DNA of 41,287 nucleotides from Granulicella sp. S190 (GTDB lineage: Bacteria; Acidobacteriota; Terriglobia; Terriglobales; Acidobacteriaceae): contig NZ_LMUD01000031.1 of the NCBI RefSeq assembly GCF_009766095.1, positions 48,206 to 89,492 on the forward strand, read 5' to 3'. The number at the start of each line of letters is the position of its first letter. Within the stretch, counting starts at the first letter, position 1. Under the pieces are notes generated by a model. That model was not told where the DNA came from. It saw nothing but the letters and a program-made list of their open reading frames with translations, and did no database searches. A program made the translations under genes and the position numbers. Of this stretch, positions 16,739 through 27,000 are shown piece after piece.

Positions 16739-17461
16739 ATGCAGACCATGGCGCCAATCCGTTGCATTGCCTTAGTTTGCGTGGCCTGCGCCACTCTGCT
16801 CTCTGCACAGACCCCACCGCCCCCGCAAGCCAAACCTTCTGCCGCTCAGCCGGCATCCACCCTGCCCGCGACCCCGGCCACCACCACGACTGAACCCTCG
16901 ATTCCTCTTACGCCTTCCCAACAGCAGCCAAAGCGAGCGCAGGTAACACTAACCAGGAATACTCTTTCCGTCTTGGCGGATAACGCCAGCCTCAATCAAA
17001 TCCTCCGCCAGATCTCTCATGAAACTGGTATGAAGATCACCGGAGGAGTAATAGACGAGAGAGTCTTTGGTCAGTATGGTCCCGCCGAACCAGCCCAAAT
17101 ATTGGCCCAGCTCCTGGATGGGACGGGCAGCAATATGCTTCTGATACACCGTGATGGCGCAGCCCCGGCAGAGCTTATCCTTACCCCTCGCCAGGGTGGC
17201 CCAACGCCGCCTAATCCCAACGCCTCCACCTTCGACGACAAACCTGACTCCGAGCAGCCCCAGCAATCCTCCGAACAGTCCGCGCCCACTGCCGAAGTAC
17301 CCCCCGGAAACACGACTGTTCCCCCAATCGTCCCAGCCACGCCAAATGCGGCTGTACCAGCCGATGGATCTCAGCCGGACTCACCCAACGGCGTCAAAAC
17401 GCCACAGCAGATCTACGAGCAGCTCCAGCGTATACGCCAGCAGCAAACCCCGCCTCAATAG
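16739..17461 (+). CDS. Exported protein with an STN-like domain
   Basis: A 240-residue exported protein. After the signal peptide (IRCIALVCVACATLLSAQ) comes a proline/threonine-rich linker, then an STN-like domain of about 75 residues (NTLSVLADNASLNQILRQIS, VIDERVFGQYGPAEPAQILA, LLDGTGSNMLLIHRDG). STN domains occur at the N-terminus of secretins and TonB-dependent transducers; here no secretin or barrel follows, only a Pro/Gln-rich tail ending in EQLQRIRQQQTPP. It could bind a secretion or uptake partner in the periplasm. Start among the ATGs at 16703, 16739 and 16748 is uncertain; 16739 gives a normal signal peptide. Confidence 0.72.
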   Translation: MQTMAPIRCIALVCVACATLLSAQTPPPPQAKPSAAQPASTLPATPATTTTEPSIPLTPSQQQPKRAQVTLTRNTLSVLADNASLNQILRQISHETGMKITGGVIDERVFGQYGPAEPAQILAQLLDGTGSNMLLIHRDGAAPAELILTPRQGGPTPPNPNASTFDDKPDSEQPQQSSEQSAPTAEVPPGNTTVPPIVPATPNAAVPADGSQPDSPNGVKTPQQIYEQLQRIRQQQTPPQ

Positions 17462-17507
17462 TCTTTTAGTGGAAAAGCCGCAACCTGCTTCCAGGGGGGC
17501 AATCGAG

Positions 17508-17681
17508 TTAGTTCTTCGCAACCTGCACGGTGGCCGCCACCTGACGGGCCGCACTCCCCGCCACTTGGCGCACATGCATCTGGAAGGCGCTGAACATGGC
17601 GATACAAACCCCGTAAGCCACCAGAACACCTACTGCCAGAGAAGCCAGTACCGCAGACACCAACATGATCGACGAATTCAC
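17508..17681 (-). CDS. Small single-pass membrane protein, 57 residues
   Basis: A short minus-strand frame starting at GTG (17681-17679) and ending at TAA (17510-17508). GAGGAG (17692-17687) lies 5 bases before the GTG, an excellent ribosome site. The product begins MNSSIMLVSAVLASLAVGVL and continues with VAYGVCIAMFSAFQMHVRQ, one hydrophobic helix at about residues 5-30, then an amphipathic basic tail (RQVAGSAARQVAATVQVAKN). The hydrophobic-then-amphipathic layout and the ribosome site argue that it is real. It resembles small inner-membrane proteins I associate with Terriglobia, but I cannot name a family. It converges on the STN-domain gene and diverges from uvrA. Confidence 0.75.
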   Translation of the reverse strand: MNSSIMLVSAVLASLAVGVLVAYGVCIAMFSAFQMHVRQVAGSAARQVAATVQVAKN

Positions 17682-17747
17682 ACCCACTCCTCAGTTCACC
17701 AGCCGTCAGGTCCATTTTGCCTGCGACAGACTTTCATATCGTGGCTA

Positions 17748-17775
17748 TTGTTACAAACTTATCAGCCGATACAAT
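17748..17775 (+). promoter_or_regulatory. Candidate promoter for uvrA
   Basis: TTGTTA (17748-17753) and TACAAT (17770-17775) with a 16-base spacer, the -10 matching 5 of 6 consensus bases. It lies about 150 bases before the proposed uvrA start. No E. coli-type LexA box was seen; a lineage-specific SOS operator cannot be excluded. Confidence 0.45.
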
Positions 17776-17924
17776 GACCCGAAAGTGGATCATGTTGCTC
17801 CTTCGGATACATCTTTCCCACTCTGGAGTTGCCCGGGTCAAAACTACGTCCTCCATCCTGCAAGATGCCATCTTCCAAAATGCCGTATTCTAGAGTCTTG
17901 GCCGAACACCGCCTGAGACCTCCC

Positions 17925-20900
17925 ATGGGCATTACACACATCACCGTCCGCGGCGCTCGCCAGCACAATCTGCGCAACGTCGACGTCAGCATTCCGCGCA
18001 ATACCCTCACCGTCGTCACCGGTCTCTCCGGCTCCGGAAAATCCTCCCTCGCCTTCGACACCATCTACGCAGAAGGCCAACGTCGCTATGTAGAAACCTT
18101 ATCGGCGTACGCCAGACAATTCTTAGATCAGATGGAGCGGCCCGACGTCGACGCCATCGACGGCCTCTCCCCCGCCATCTCCATCGAGCAGAAAACCACC
18201 TCCCGCAGCCCCCGCAGCACGGTCGGCACCATCACAGAGATCTACGACTACCTCCGCCTCCTCTACGCGAGTGTCGGCCAGCCCCACTGCCCCAATTGCC
18301 ACCGCCCCATTACCCGCCAATCCGCCGAGCAGATCGTCGAACGCATCGCCGCCCTCTCCCCCGGCGAACGCATCACTGTATACGCCCCCCTCGTCCGCGG
18401 CCGCAAGGGCGAGTTCCGCGAAGAGCTCGAAGCCCTCGACCAACAAGGCTTCCGCGCGCGTATCGACGGCGAGATGACCGAGCTCACCGAGGGCATGCGC
18501 CTCGAAAAGCGCAAGAACCACACCATCGAAGCCGTCGTTGACCGCATCATCCTAAAACCCCTCCCGCCTGAAGCGAGAGAACCCAACACCAACTCTGCCC
18601 TTGCCAACGCTGCCCCCAAGTACGACCTTCGCCGTCTCGAGACTTCCGTCGCCAAGGCCCTGCAAATGGCCAACGGTCTCGTTCTGATCGGCATCCACGG
18701 CATGGACGAAACCCTCTACTCCTCCTCCATGGCCTGCCCCGACTGCGGCATCAACGTCCCACGCCTTGAGCCACGCAGCTTCTCCTTTAACTCCAACTAC
18801 GGCGCCTGCCCCAACTGCCACGGCCTCGGCAGCATCTACGACTTCGACCCCGCCAAGACCATCTCCGACTGGTCCAAGCCGCTCCTCGACGGAGCCATGG
18901 GACCTGGCTCAGGCTCCGCCTACCTCCTCCGCCTCATCAAGCTCTTCGCCGAAAAAACCAAGATCAACATCAAGGTTCCCTTCGAAGACCTCACCACCGA
19001 GCAGCAAAACCTCTTCCTCTACGGCCCCCCCCGCGCCGAAGCCGGTCGCACAGGCTTCCACGGCATCTTCGACTACCTCCGCTCCAACCTCGAAGACACC
19101 AAATCCGAGGGCTACCGCGAGTACATGATGCAGTACATGTCCGCGACCATCTGCCCCGTCTGCAAAGGCCGCCGCCTCCGCCCCGAATCCCTCGCAGTCA
19201 CCGTCAACGGCGCATCCATCGCCGACTTCACCGCCCTACCCCTCGAGCGTGCCCTCACCTCCGCCCGCAACATGAACTTCGTCGGCCGCGACCGCCTCAT
19301 CGCCGACCGCCTCCAGCGCGAGATCATCGAACGTCTCGAGTTCCTCAATCAGGTCGGCCTCGGCTACCTCGCCCTCGACCGATCCGCCGCTACCCTCTCC
19401 GGCGGTGAAGGCCAGCGCATCCGCCTCGCCACGCAGATCGGCTCCCGCCTCCGCGGCGTCCTCTACGTCCTCGACGAGCCCTCCATCGGCCTCCACCAGC
19501 GCGACAACCAACGCCTCATCTCCGCGCTCGAAAACCTCCGCGACCTCGGCAACACTGTTCTCGTCGTCGAGCACGACGAAGATACCATCCGCAAAGCCGA
19601 CTACGTCCTCGACCTCGGCCCCGGCGCGGGCAAAAACGGCGGCTACCTTATCGCCGACGGCAACCCGCAACAAATCATGGACAACCCGGCCTCCGTCACC
19701 GGCCAGTACCTCGCGGGCAAAATCGAAATCGTAGCCCGCACTGAACCCCGCGCCCTCACCGGCAACTGGATCACAGTAGAAGACGCCCACTCGCACAACC
19801 TGCAAAACGTCACCGCCCACTTCCCTCTCGGCGTCATGACCGTCATCACCGGAGTCAGCGGCAGCGGAAAATCCACCCTCGTCAACGACATCCTCTATCG
19901 CTCCCTGGCCAAGGAACTCTACGGCTCCCGCGAAGAGCCCGGCCAGCACGGCAAGGTTATCGGCATCGACCAGCTCGATAAGGTCATCCAGATCGATCAG
20001 TCAGCTATCGGCCGCACCCCACGCAGCAACCCAGCGACTTACACGGGGGTATTTACAGCAATAAGGGACCTCTTCGCCATGCTCCCCGAATCCCGCGAGC
20101 GCGGCTACAAACCCGGTCGTTTCTCCTTCAACGTCCAGGGCGGACGATGCGAAGCCTGTCAGGGTGAAGGTCAGCGCCGTATCGAGATGAACTTCCTGCC
20201 CGACGTCTACGTCCTCTGCGAAGTTTGTAACGGACGTCGTTACAATCAGGAGACCCTCTCCGTAAAATTTAATGGCTACAGCATCGCCGACCTCCTCGAC
20301 CTCCCCATCGCCGACGCCGTCCCCATCCTCAAAGACATCCCCACAGTCAACATCAAGCTCCAAACGCTAGTCGACGTAGGCCTCGGCTACATCCATCTCG
20401 GTCAATCCGCCACTACCCTCTCCGGCGGCGAAGCCCAGCGCATGAAGCTCGCCCGCGAGCTCAGCAAGCGCCAGACCGGCCGCACCCTCTATCTCCTCGA
20501 CGAGCCCACCACCGGCCTCCACTTCGACGACGTCCGTAAGCTCCTCGAAGTCCTCCATCGCCTCACCGACCTCGGCAACACCGTCGTCATCATCGAGCAC
20601 AATCTGGACATCATCCGCAACGCCGACTACATCCTCGACATGGGCCCCGAGGGCGGCGAAGGCGGAGGCCGCGTCATCGCCCACGGCACGCCCGAGCAGA
20701 TCGCCACCGTCGCCGCCTCCCACACCGGCAGCTTCCTCGCCCGTTACTACACCTCCCACAACTCCAACTTCGCCAGCCGCAACGGCACCAGCCACGCTGG
20801 CCCCCAGCCCCTTACCATCGCTGCTGCCCCCGACAAAAAGAAGGAATCGCGCGGCAAATTCATCGCGCCAGAAAAGAAAACCGGACTCGCCAAGGCCAGC

Positions 20901-21050
20901 GCCACCAAGCCCGAAGAGAGATCCCCCAAAAGCATCAAGCCAAAAGCCGCAAAGAAGTCCACAATAAGCAAAGCAGCAGCTCAAAAAGAATCAGCACCCA
21001 AGAAGAAAGCATCCGCCTCAAAGCCGGCCCCGCGCACGACTAAAGCATGA
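17925..21050 (+). CDS. uvrA: Excinuclease ABC subunit A
   Basis: UvrA, the damage-recognition ATPase of nucleotide excision repair. At 1041 residues it is about 100 longer than E. coli UvrA. Two ABC modules are seen: Walker A GLSGSGKS (33-40) and GVSGSGKS (643-650), signature motifs LSGGEGQR and LSGGEAQR, Walker [13 protein letters not shown] and [12 protein letters not shown]. Zinc-binding cysteines appear in [18 protein letters not shown] and CEACQGEGQ...CEVCNG. Residues about 970-1041 form an added tail rich in Lys, Ala, Ser and Pro. The ATG at 17925 ([16 protein letters not shown]) matches the family start; the frame extends upstream to 17829. Its stop overlaps the next gene by ATGA. Confidence 0.97.
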   Translation: MGITHITVRGARQHNLRNVDVSIPRNTLTVVTGLSGSGKSSLAFDTIYAEGQRRYVETLSAYARQFLDQMERPDVDAIDGLSPAISIEQKTTSRSPRSTVGTITEIYDYLRLLYASVGQPHCPNCHRPITRQSAEQIVERIAALSPGERITVYAPLVRGRKGEFREELEALDQQGFRARIDGEMTELTEGMRLEKRKNHTIEAVVDRIILKPLPPEAREPNTNSALANAAPKYDLRRLETSVAKALQMANGLVLIGIHGMDETLYSSSMACPDCGINVPRLEPRSFSFNSNYGACPNCHGLGSIYDFDPAKTISDWSKPLLDGAMGPGSGSAYLLRLIKLFAEKTKINIKVPFEDLTTEQQNLFLYGPPRAEAGRTGFHGIFDYLRSNLEDTKSEGYREYMMQYMSATICPVCKGRRLRPESLAVTVNGASIADFTALPLERALTSARNMNFVGRDRLIADRLQREIIERLEFLNQVGLGYLALDRSAATLSGGEGQRIRLATQIGSRLRGVLYVLDEPSIGLHQRDNQRLISALENLRDLGNTVLVVEHDEDTIRKADYVLDLGPGAGKNGGYLIADGNPQQIMDNPASVTGQYLAGKIEIVARTEPRALTGNWITVEDAHSHNLQNVTAHFPLGVMTVITGVSGSGKSTLVNDILYRSLAKELYGSREEPGQHGKVIGIDQLDKVIQIDQSAIGRTPRSNPATYTGVFTAIRDLFAMLPESRERGYKPGRFSFNVQGGRCEACQGEGQRRIEMNFLPDVYVLCEVCNGRRYNQETLSVKFNGYSIADLLDLPIADAVPILKDIPTVNIKLQTLVDVGLGYIHLGQSATTLSGGEAQRMKLARELSKRQTGRTLYLLDEPTTGLHFDDVRKLLEVLHRLTDLGNTVVIIEHNLDIIRNADYILDMGPEGGEGGGRVIAHGTPEQIATVAASHTGSFLARYYTSHNSNFASRNGTSHAGPQPLTIAAAPDKKKESRGKFIAPEKKTGLAKASATKPEERSPKSIKPKAAKKSTISKAAAQKESAPKKKASASKPAPRTTKA

Positions 21051-22123
21051 GCGACCTAACCCCGAACCCCGCCACACCAGCCGCCGGATCCCCCGCGTCC
21101 CGATCCCTTAGCTCGGACATCTCCCAAAGCACTGCCGATTTTTTCTCTACGGATCCAATTCCGGTCGCACCCCAAAGCCGAAGCCAATCCGACGCTCCCG
21201 TGCGCCCGATCCTCCCCGAACGCCCAATACTCCCCGAACTCTCCATCCTTCCCGAAGGCGAGGCCATCCTCCAGCCTCCCATGGACAACACCCCCAACGA
21301 CGCGCCCGAAGACGCACCTCACCGCATCCCCAACCTCGGCCACGCGCTCCTCTTCCTCGCTATCGCCGGCGTCTTCCTCTTTCTCACCCAGCTCATTCTT
21401 CTCGGCTTAACCCACGCCCCCGCGATCGGGGGCAAGCTATCCGCCGCCTCCATCCCGCCAAAGCTACTCATAGCTTCGGAGGCATTCACCTATCTCGCAA
21501 CCCTGGCCATCTCCTGGTTCGTCTTCCCTCTGCTGTGGAAGCGCCCCTTCACCAACGGCATAGACGCCAACCCAGACGCCGCGCGGCGCAACGCCATCCG
21601 CCTCATCCCCATCGGCCTTACCCTCTCCTTTGCGGTACAAGCCATCTCGTCGGTCATCGCAATCCCTAAAGACATCCCCATGGACGACTTCTTCCGCACT
21701 CCATCGGACGTCTGGCTGGTCACCCTCTTCGGAGTCCTCCTCGCCCCTCTCTTCGAAGAGATCCTCTTCCGCGGCTTCCTCCTGCCCGCCGTCGCCATCG
21801 CCTACGATTGGCTCTCGCTCCCCCGCATCCCCGCCGCCCGCGAACTCTGGCAGTCTAATAATAAGATCTCCACACCGGCCTTAGTCTTCTCCGCTGTCTT
21901 CACCAGCATTCTCTTCGCCGCTCTACACGGCCAGCAGACCGCATTCACCTGGCCCGTACTGCTTCTTCTCTTCTGCGTCTCGCTCATCCTCAGCGCCGTC
22001 CGCATCCGTCTCCGCTCCGTCCTAGCCTCCACCCTCATCCACGCCAGCTACAACTTCACCATCTTCCTCACCGCTTTCATCGCCACCGGCGGCTACCGCC
22101 ACCTCGACAAGCTCTCCCACTAA
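21047..22123 (+). CDS. CPBP-family intramembrane metalloprotease
   Basis: A 358-residue membrane protein. The first 90 residues are polar and proline-rich, with three copies of a six-residue unit ([18 protein letters not shown] at 53-70). Several membrane segments follow ([48 protein letters not shown]). The CPBP/Rce1-like motifs are FEEILFRGF (glutamate pair and arginine), FAALHG and HASYN, the likely zinc ligands. Such proteins process prenylated or bacteriocin-like peptides or act as scaffolds; substrate unknown. It overlaps the uvrA stop by 4 bases, implying coupling, though no shared function is evident. Confidence 0.87.
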   Translation: MSDLTPNPATPAAGSPASRSLSSDISQSTADFFSTDPIPVAPQSRSQSDAPVRPILPERPILPELSILPEGEAILQPPMDNTPNDAPEDAPHRIPNLGHALLFLAIAGVFLFLTQLILLGLTHAPAIGGKLSAASIPPKLLIASEAFTYLATLAISWFVFPLLWKRPFTNGIDANPDAARRNAIRLIPIGLTLSFAVQAISSVIAIPKDIPMDDFFRTPSDVWLVTLFGVLLAPLFEEILFRGFLLPAVAIAYDWLSLPRIPAARELWQSNNKISTPALVFSAVFTSILFAALHGQQTAFTWPVLLLLFCVSLILSAVRIRLRSVLASTLIHASYNFTIFLTAFIATGGYRHLDKLSH

Positions 22124-22174
22124 CCCACACGCAAAAGGAAAAGACTGTTCCACCCTCGCTATTTCGCTTGATCT

Positions 22175-22203
22175 TCAACAGCAATCAAGCAGCGAGCTAT
22201 AAT
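22175..22203 (+). promoter_or_regulatory. Strong -10 with 17-base spacer; short leader
   Basis: TCAACA (22175-22180) and a consensus TATAAT (22198-22203) are 17 bases apart. The ATG at 22218 is only 14 bases beyond the -10, so the leader would be about 7 bases with no ribosome site. Confidence 0.6.
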
Positions 22204-22217
22204 TCTTCGGGCCTGAC

Positions 22218-22571
22218 ATGGAAGATCATCCCTGGATTGAAACAACTGCAACGGTCGCAGCGTGCGAACTCATCAAACATGCACCACGCATCCGCACTGG
22301 TCGCATTGCAAACTTTGAGATGCCGGACTTCTCAAGGTATGCCATCACCTTTACGTACCATACACACGGCCAGGAACACTCCGGCCAATACATTGCACAT
22401 GCCGATGTCCCGTTAGGTCACACTTTTGCCATCACCTATAACCCGGAGAACCCTGAGGAAAATTCAGGAAGTGAAGACGATCTCACGTTCCATCCGTTTA
22501 GACGCCGACTCATCGTCAGTGCTGCTATTGTCCTGATACTGCTAGCCTCGCACTGGTTTCGTCACAGATAA
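22218..22571 (+). CDS. Small membrane-anchored protein, possibly DUF3592-like
   Basis: A 117-residue protein. The front part is soluble and beta-rich (ETTATVAACELI, FSRYAITFTYHTHGQEHSGQY, LGHTFAITYNPENPEENSG), a pattern like DUF3592 proteins, where a V-V-Y-polarised exchange between strands and the YNPENPE phrase is common. One membrane helix near the C-terminus (LIVSAAIVLILLASHWF) places it in the inner membrane with a short basic tail. Function unknown. It has its own promoter and an apparently very short leader. Confidence 0.75.
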   Translation: MEDHPWIETTATVAACELIKHAPRIRTGRIANFEMPDFSRYAITFTYHTHGQEHSGQYIAHADVPLGHTFAITYNPENPEENSGSEDDLTFHPFRRRLIVSAAIVLILLASHWFRHR

Positions 22572-22744
22572 CAGCGTCCAATCCTGTCCGGCTGGGTGCC
22601 CCATCTATCGCGGCCTCATCGCGATGGGTGGGAATGTAAATCTCCCTACCAGCGACCGTACGAAACCTCCCCTTCCACAAGGATGGGCACTCCCTCCGCC
22701 ACCACAAGCCCCTGGGGGAACTATCCTCTACAATCGAAATAGAC

Positions 22745-23419
22745 ATGCCGACCGACAATAAGACAGCCCTCCTGAATCTGATCGCCACACACTCCTTCAA
22801 GCTGGGCGATTTCACCCTGGCCAGCGGCAAAAAGTCCGACTACTACATCGACTGCCGCATCACCACGCTTCACGCCGAAGGCGGCCGCCTCTCCGGTCTG
22901 GTCCTCTACGACCTCATCCACCAGTACCTTCCGCATCCTGAAAAGATCGAAGCCGTAGGCGGCCTCACCATGGGCGCCGACCCCCTCGTCTCCAACACCG
23001 CCACCGCCACCGCCTGGGCTCTCGCGGACTATAACGAGATCGCTGAGCTCTCCGACGCGCTCGAGCTAGGCGTCGACGAACGCAGCGAAGAAGGCCCCGC
23101 ACCTACCCTTATCCACGGCTTCCTCGTCCGCAAAGCAGAAAAAACTCACGGCACCGGCCGACGCATCGAAGGCTTTCTCAAACCCGGCGCCCATGTCGTC
23201 ATCGTCGACGACGTCTGCACCACCGGCGGATCCACCATCACCGCAATCGAAGCTACCCGCGAAGCCGGTATGCACGTAGCAGGAGTCCTTTGCCTGGTCG
23301 ACCGCGAACAAGGTGGCCGCGCCAACATTGAAGCCGCAATCCCCGGCGTTCCCTTTCTCTCCGTCTTCACCGCCACCGACGTCCGCGCCGCTCACATCGC
23401 CCAGCAAAAGAAGAGATGA
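22745..23419 (+). CDS. pyrE: Orotate phosphoribosyltransferase
   Basis: A 224-residue type I phosphoribosyltransferase that joins orotate and PRPP to give OMP in pyrimidine synthesis. The start HSFKLGDFTLASGKKSDYYID holds the orotate-contact region, and residues 151-164 (VVIVDDVCTTGGST) are the PRPP-binding motif. There is a short acidic insertion (LGVDERSEEGPAP, about residues 105-117) before the catalytic loop. No Shine-Dalgarno sequence is seen; TACAAT (22729-22734) ends 10 bases before the ATG, a possible short-leader start. The next gene overlaps its stop by ATGA. Confidence 0.95.
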   Translation: MPTDNKTALLNLIATHSFKLGDFTLASGKKSDYYIDCRITTLHAEGGRLSGLVLYDLIHQYLPHPEKIEAVGGLTMGADPLVSNTATATAWALADYNEIAELSDALELGVDERSEEGPAPTLIHGFLVRKAEKTHGTGRRIEGFLKPGAHVVIVDDVCTTGGSTITAIEATREAGMHVAGVLCLVDREQGGRANIEAAIPGVPFLSVFTATDVRAAHIAQQKKR

Positions 23420-23883
23420 GCGCGGAGGATCAACAATCCAGGGCACTCGCCTTCCTGCGCCTCTCCATCGGCCTTCTCTTCTTTATCTTCGCCGAGTACA
23501 AACTCACAAGCACCAGATTCATCTGGGGAGGAATGGCTCAGTACATCCGTCAGTTCATCGACCAGGGATCCTATCCTTTCCTGCGGCCCTTCCTCAAAGA
23601 AATCATCCTCCCCCACGCCGTCTTCTTCGGTGCCATCGTCAGCGTCTCTGAGTGCTTGATTGCTGTGAGTTTCCTCTCTGGCGCACTCGTCCGTTGGGCC
23701 AGTGCCGGTGGTCTGACCATGATGCTCCTTTTCCTCTTCTCTTCGAACTATCCCGGCCCCCACGCACCTCTCTGGGAGTTCTTCGGCGCATCCCTTGATC
23801 ACTCCGTACTCGCCCTCTGCTTTATTACCTTACTTTTGAGCCCTTCGAATCAACGCTGGACGCTCCTTCGACTCCGGAAATAG
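23416..23883 (+). CDS. DoxX-like membrane protein
   Basis: A 155-residue integral membrane protein with about four helices (ALAFLRLSIGLLFFIFAEYKL; LPHAVFFGAIVSVSECLIAV; ASAGGLTMMLLFLFSS; HSVLALCFITLLLSP). The opening R-L-S-I-G-L-L-F-F-I-F-A-E-YK and the GxWxxA-less layout follow the DoxX/DoxD family, linked to quinone or redox processes; the exact role is unknown. It overlaps the pyrE stop by 4 bases and probably depends on pyrE translation. Confidence 0.82.
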   Translation: MSAEDQQSRALAFLRLSIGLLFFIFAEYKLTSTRFIWGGMAQYIRQFIDQGSYPFLRPFLKEIILPHAVFFGAIVSVSECLIAVSFLSGALVRWASAGGLTMMLLFLFSSNYPGPHAPLWEFFGASLDHSVLALCFITLLLSPSNQRWTLLRLRK

Positions 23884-23968
23884 TCCTGTTCGAAGCGCCG
23901 TAACCCCTTCAGCCCCAAACGCCACTCGCCCTTCAAAGATCGGCCTTCGCAGGTCTTCGTTTATTTTC

Positions 23969-23998
23969 TTGACTGCGTTATATCGCCGCTGGTACGGT
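23969..23998 (+). promoter_or_regulatory. Candidate promoter for the TonB-dependent receptor
   Basis: TTGACT (23969-23974) matches 5 of 6 bases of the -35 box; TACGGT (23993-23998) 18 bases later is a poor -10. It is 65 bases before the receptor start, with a strong TGGAGG ribosome site between. Confidence 0.3.
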
Positions 23999-24062
23999 TC
24001 GTTCGCTCTTCAAACAATAACTACCCTGGGGCTGAAATCTGTAACACCTTTGGAGGCTTCAA

Positions 24063-27000
24063 GTGATCACACTCAAGAAACTAAGACTCATCGTTTCGTT
24101 GCTTCTCCTAAGTTTGACGCCCTCTCTCCTCGGTCAAGCCGTAAGCGCTACCCTGCTCGGTACGATCAACGACCCAAGCGGCGCTACCGTCGCCGGGGCC
24201 AAGATCACCATCGTAGAAACAGCGACCGGAACGGTCCATCAGTCGATCACCAACGAGAGCGGGAACTACACCCTCCCCGACCTTCCTCCCGGCACCTACA
24301 GCATCACCACCGAAGCCAATGGCTTCAAAAAAGATACTCATCAGAACATCGACCTCCTCGTCAACACCTCCACCCGTGTCGACATCACTCTGGTCACCGG
24401 CAGCGTCTCCGAGACTGTTCTCGTAACCACGGCACCCGCTCTGTTGCAGACCGACCGCGCCGACATCTCCACCACCCTCGAAGCCCATCAGATCTCTAAT
24501 CTTCCCCTCAGCAGCGGCAACAGCTTTCAATCCTTGCTCAACACCGTTCCCGGCATGGCGCCCGTCGTCTTCAACAACTCACAGTTCTTCAACGCCAACA
24601 ATGATCTGTCTGTGAATGCAAACGGCCAGTCCTCCTACGTCAACCTCTATCAAATTGAGGGTATCGACGATGACCAGCGCACCGGAATCCACATCATCCT
24701 CGTTCCCCCCGCTGCCGCGATCCAGAACGTCGACATCACCACCAATAACTTCGAGGCAGAGTTTGGCCGCGCCGTCGGCGGCGTCGTCAACGTCACCCTC
24801 AAGTCAGGAACCAACCAGTTTCACGGCTCTGTCTTTCAAAACATGGAGAACAACGGGGTCAATGCTCGCAACTACTTCGCGAGTGGCCCCAACGGTCGTC
24901 TCGTCTATAACTACACCGGCGGATCGCTCGGCGGTCCGGTCCTCAAGAACAGGCTCTTCCTCTTCGGCGACTTTCTCCGCACCTCCGATCACGAGTCCTC
25001 CACAGTCACCACATCCATCCCGTACTACAACGTCGTCGGCGGCAACATCGATCTCAGCAAATACGCCGGGCAAGTCTACGATCCAAAGACCGGAGATACG
25101 GCAGACTGCCAGGGCGGCGCGACCCCAGGCAACTGCGGTAAAGGACGAACCGCCTTCGCCGGCAACCAAATTCCGCTAAGCCGTGTCATGACGCCAGTCA
25201 ACGACAGCAACATTGGGTTGACCGTTATTCAGGCACTCGACGCCATCGCGAGAGATCCAAAGAGCAACCTCGCATCCGCCGCCTACGTAGGCGGAGCAAT
25301 CTCCAACAACTTCCAGCAGAACTCACCCTTTAGTAAGGATTCCATCAGCTACGACATTAAGGGTGACTACGTCATCACCGCAAAAGACCACCTGAGCGTT
25401 CGTTTCAGCCATCAGAAAACCAACACATTTCAGGCACCTCTGTTCGGATCCTTCCTCGGCGGTCCCACAGCTGGAGGCTTCGAAGCAACCGGAACGGCCG
25501 CCGCTTACAGTACAGGCGGCAACTACGACCACGTCTTTTCGCCAACGCTGTTCACTGAAGTTCGCGTCGGTGTAGCCCACCTCCGCAACTCCGCGCAACA
25601 GTCGGACTTTGGATCGACCGATGCCAAGACCCTCGGCATTCCCGGTACAAACCTTAGCTCAATAGACAGCGGACAAGTTGCCTTCCAGGTAAGCAACTTC
25701 GCGGGCAATGGAGAAAACGGCACCGGAAACCCGCTTATCGGGTACTCCCAATCGCTCCCGTGGCTCCGCGCCGAATCGAACATCGACTTTGCCAACAACT
25801 GGACTAAGATTCTCGGCAACCACGCGCTCAAAGCAGGAGTCGACGTCCGCCGCATCCGCGACGACCTACTTCAGGGAAACATCAACGCCGCTGCCGGAAC
25901 TTTCTACTTCAGCGAAAACCAGACCTCCAGCCCGAGCGCGACCACCAAGGGACAAGCTAACGATATCGCCAGTGTTCTCTTCGACACTCCATATCAGGTA
26001 GGTCAAGATACGAACAGCACCTTCCCCGCCTATCGGCAGACCTGGCTCTTCTTCTTCGTCTCAGACAAATGGCAGGCTACCTCCAAACTGACTGTCGACG
26101 TAGGCCTACGATATGAGCTGTACCCACCCGCCACACCGCGCAAAGCCGGAGGGTTCTCAAACTTCAACCCTGCCACTAACCAGCTCGTCATCGCTGGCGT
26201 AGATGGAAATCCCTCCAATCTTGGAATGAAGACCGACTACGACAACTTCGCTCCCCGGCTCGGCGCCTCCTATCGTGCCACCGATTCCACCGTGATCCGA
26301 GCTGGATTCGGCGTCAGCTATGTTCCCTTCGTCGATAACTCTTACGCCTACAACTATCCCATCAAGAGGAGCACCGACTACACCAATGTTCCGACCTATG
26401 GAGCTGCCGTACTGGGTTCCAATAATCCAGCAGCAGTCAACTTCGTAAGCGGAATTCCACCCACCCCGACCATCCCCATCGGCTCCGATGGAACCATCAC
26501 AGCAACCGGCAACACATTCCTCAACAGTCTTGGCACCCTGTACATCCCGCTCAACTTCAAGAACGCCTATGTCTCCTCCTGGAATGCGGCCATTCAGCAG
26601 GCGCTCCCGCACGATAGCTCTCTGCAGATCGCCTATGTTGCCAACCACGGCACACGGATTGACGTAGCGCAGAACATCAACGTACCCAGCGTCTACGGAG
26701 AAAGTGGGGCATCCGATCCGTTGAACATAGCGTTTAAAAAGACTGCCTCTGTGACTGAGTATTTTCAGGGTTTCACCACAAACTACCAATCGCTGCAAGT
26801 GCAACTCACTCGCCGATTCACTCACGGTCTCGCATTTAGTTCAGCGTTTACCTGGGGCAAGGCGCAAAACTATCAAACCGGTCCCCAGGACGGAGCCTTG
26901 CTCTTCTACAGCGGCGACCTTCGTCGCAACTACACCCTTGCCGACTTCGACCGAAGGCTCAACTTCGAGCAGACTCTCACGTGGGAGCTGCCGGCTGGAC

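Noticed and set aside
17829..17924. Upstream extension of the uvrA frame
   Set aside because: The standard UvrA start ([12 protein letters not shown]) follows the ATG at 17925; the extension is Pro/Ser/Lys-rich without similarity to the family.
17682..17924. LexA/SOS operator before uvrA
   Set aside because: No CTGT-N8-ACAG or similar two-fold site stands out; only a promoter-like pair of boxes was seen.
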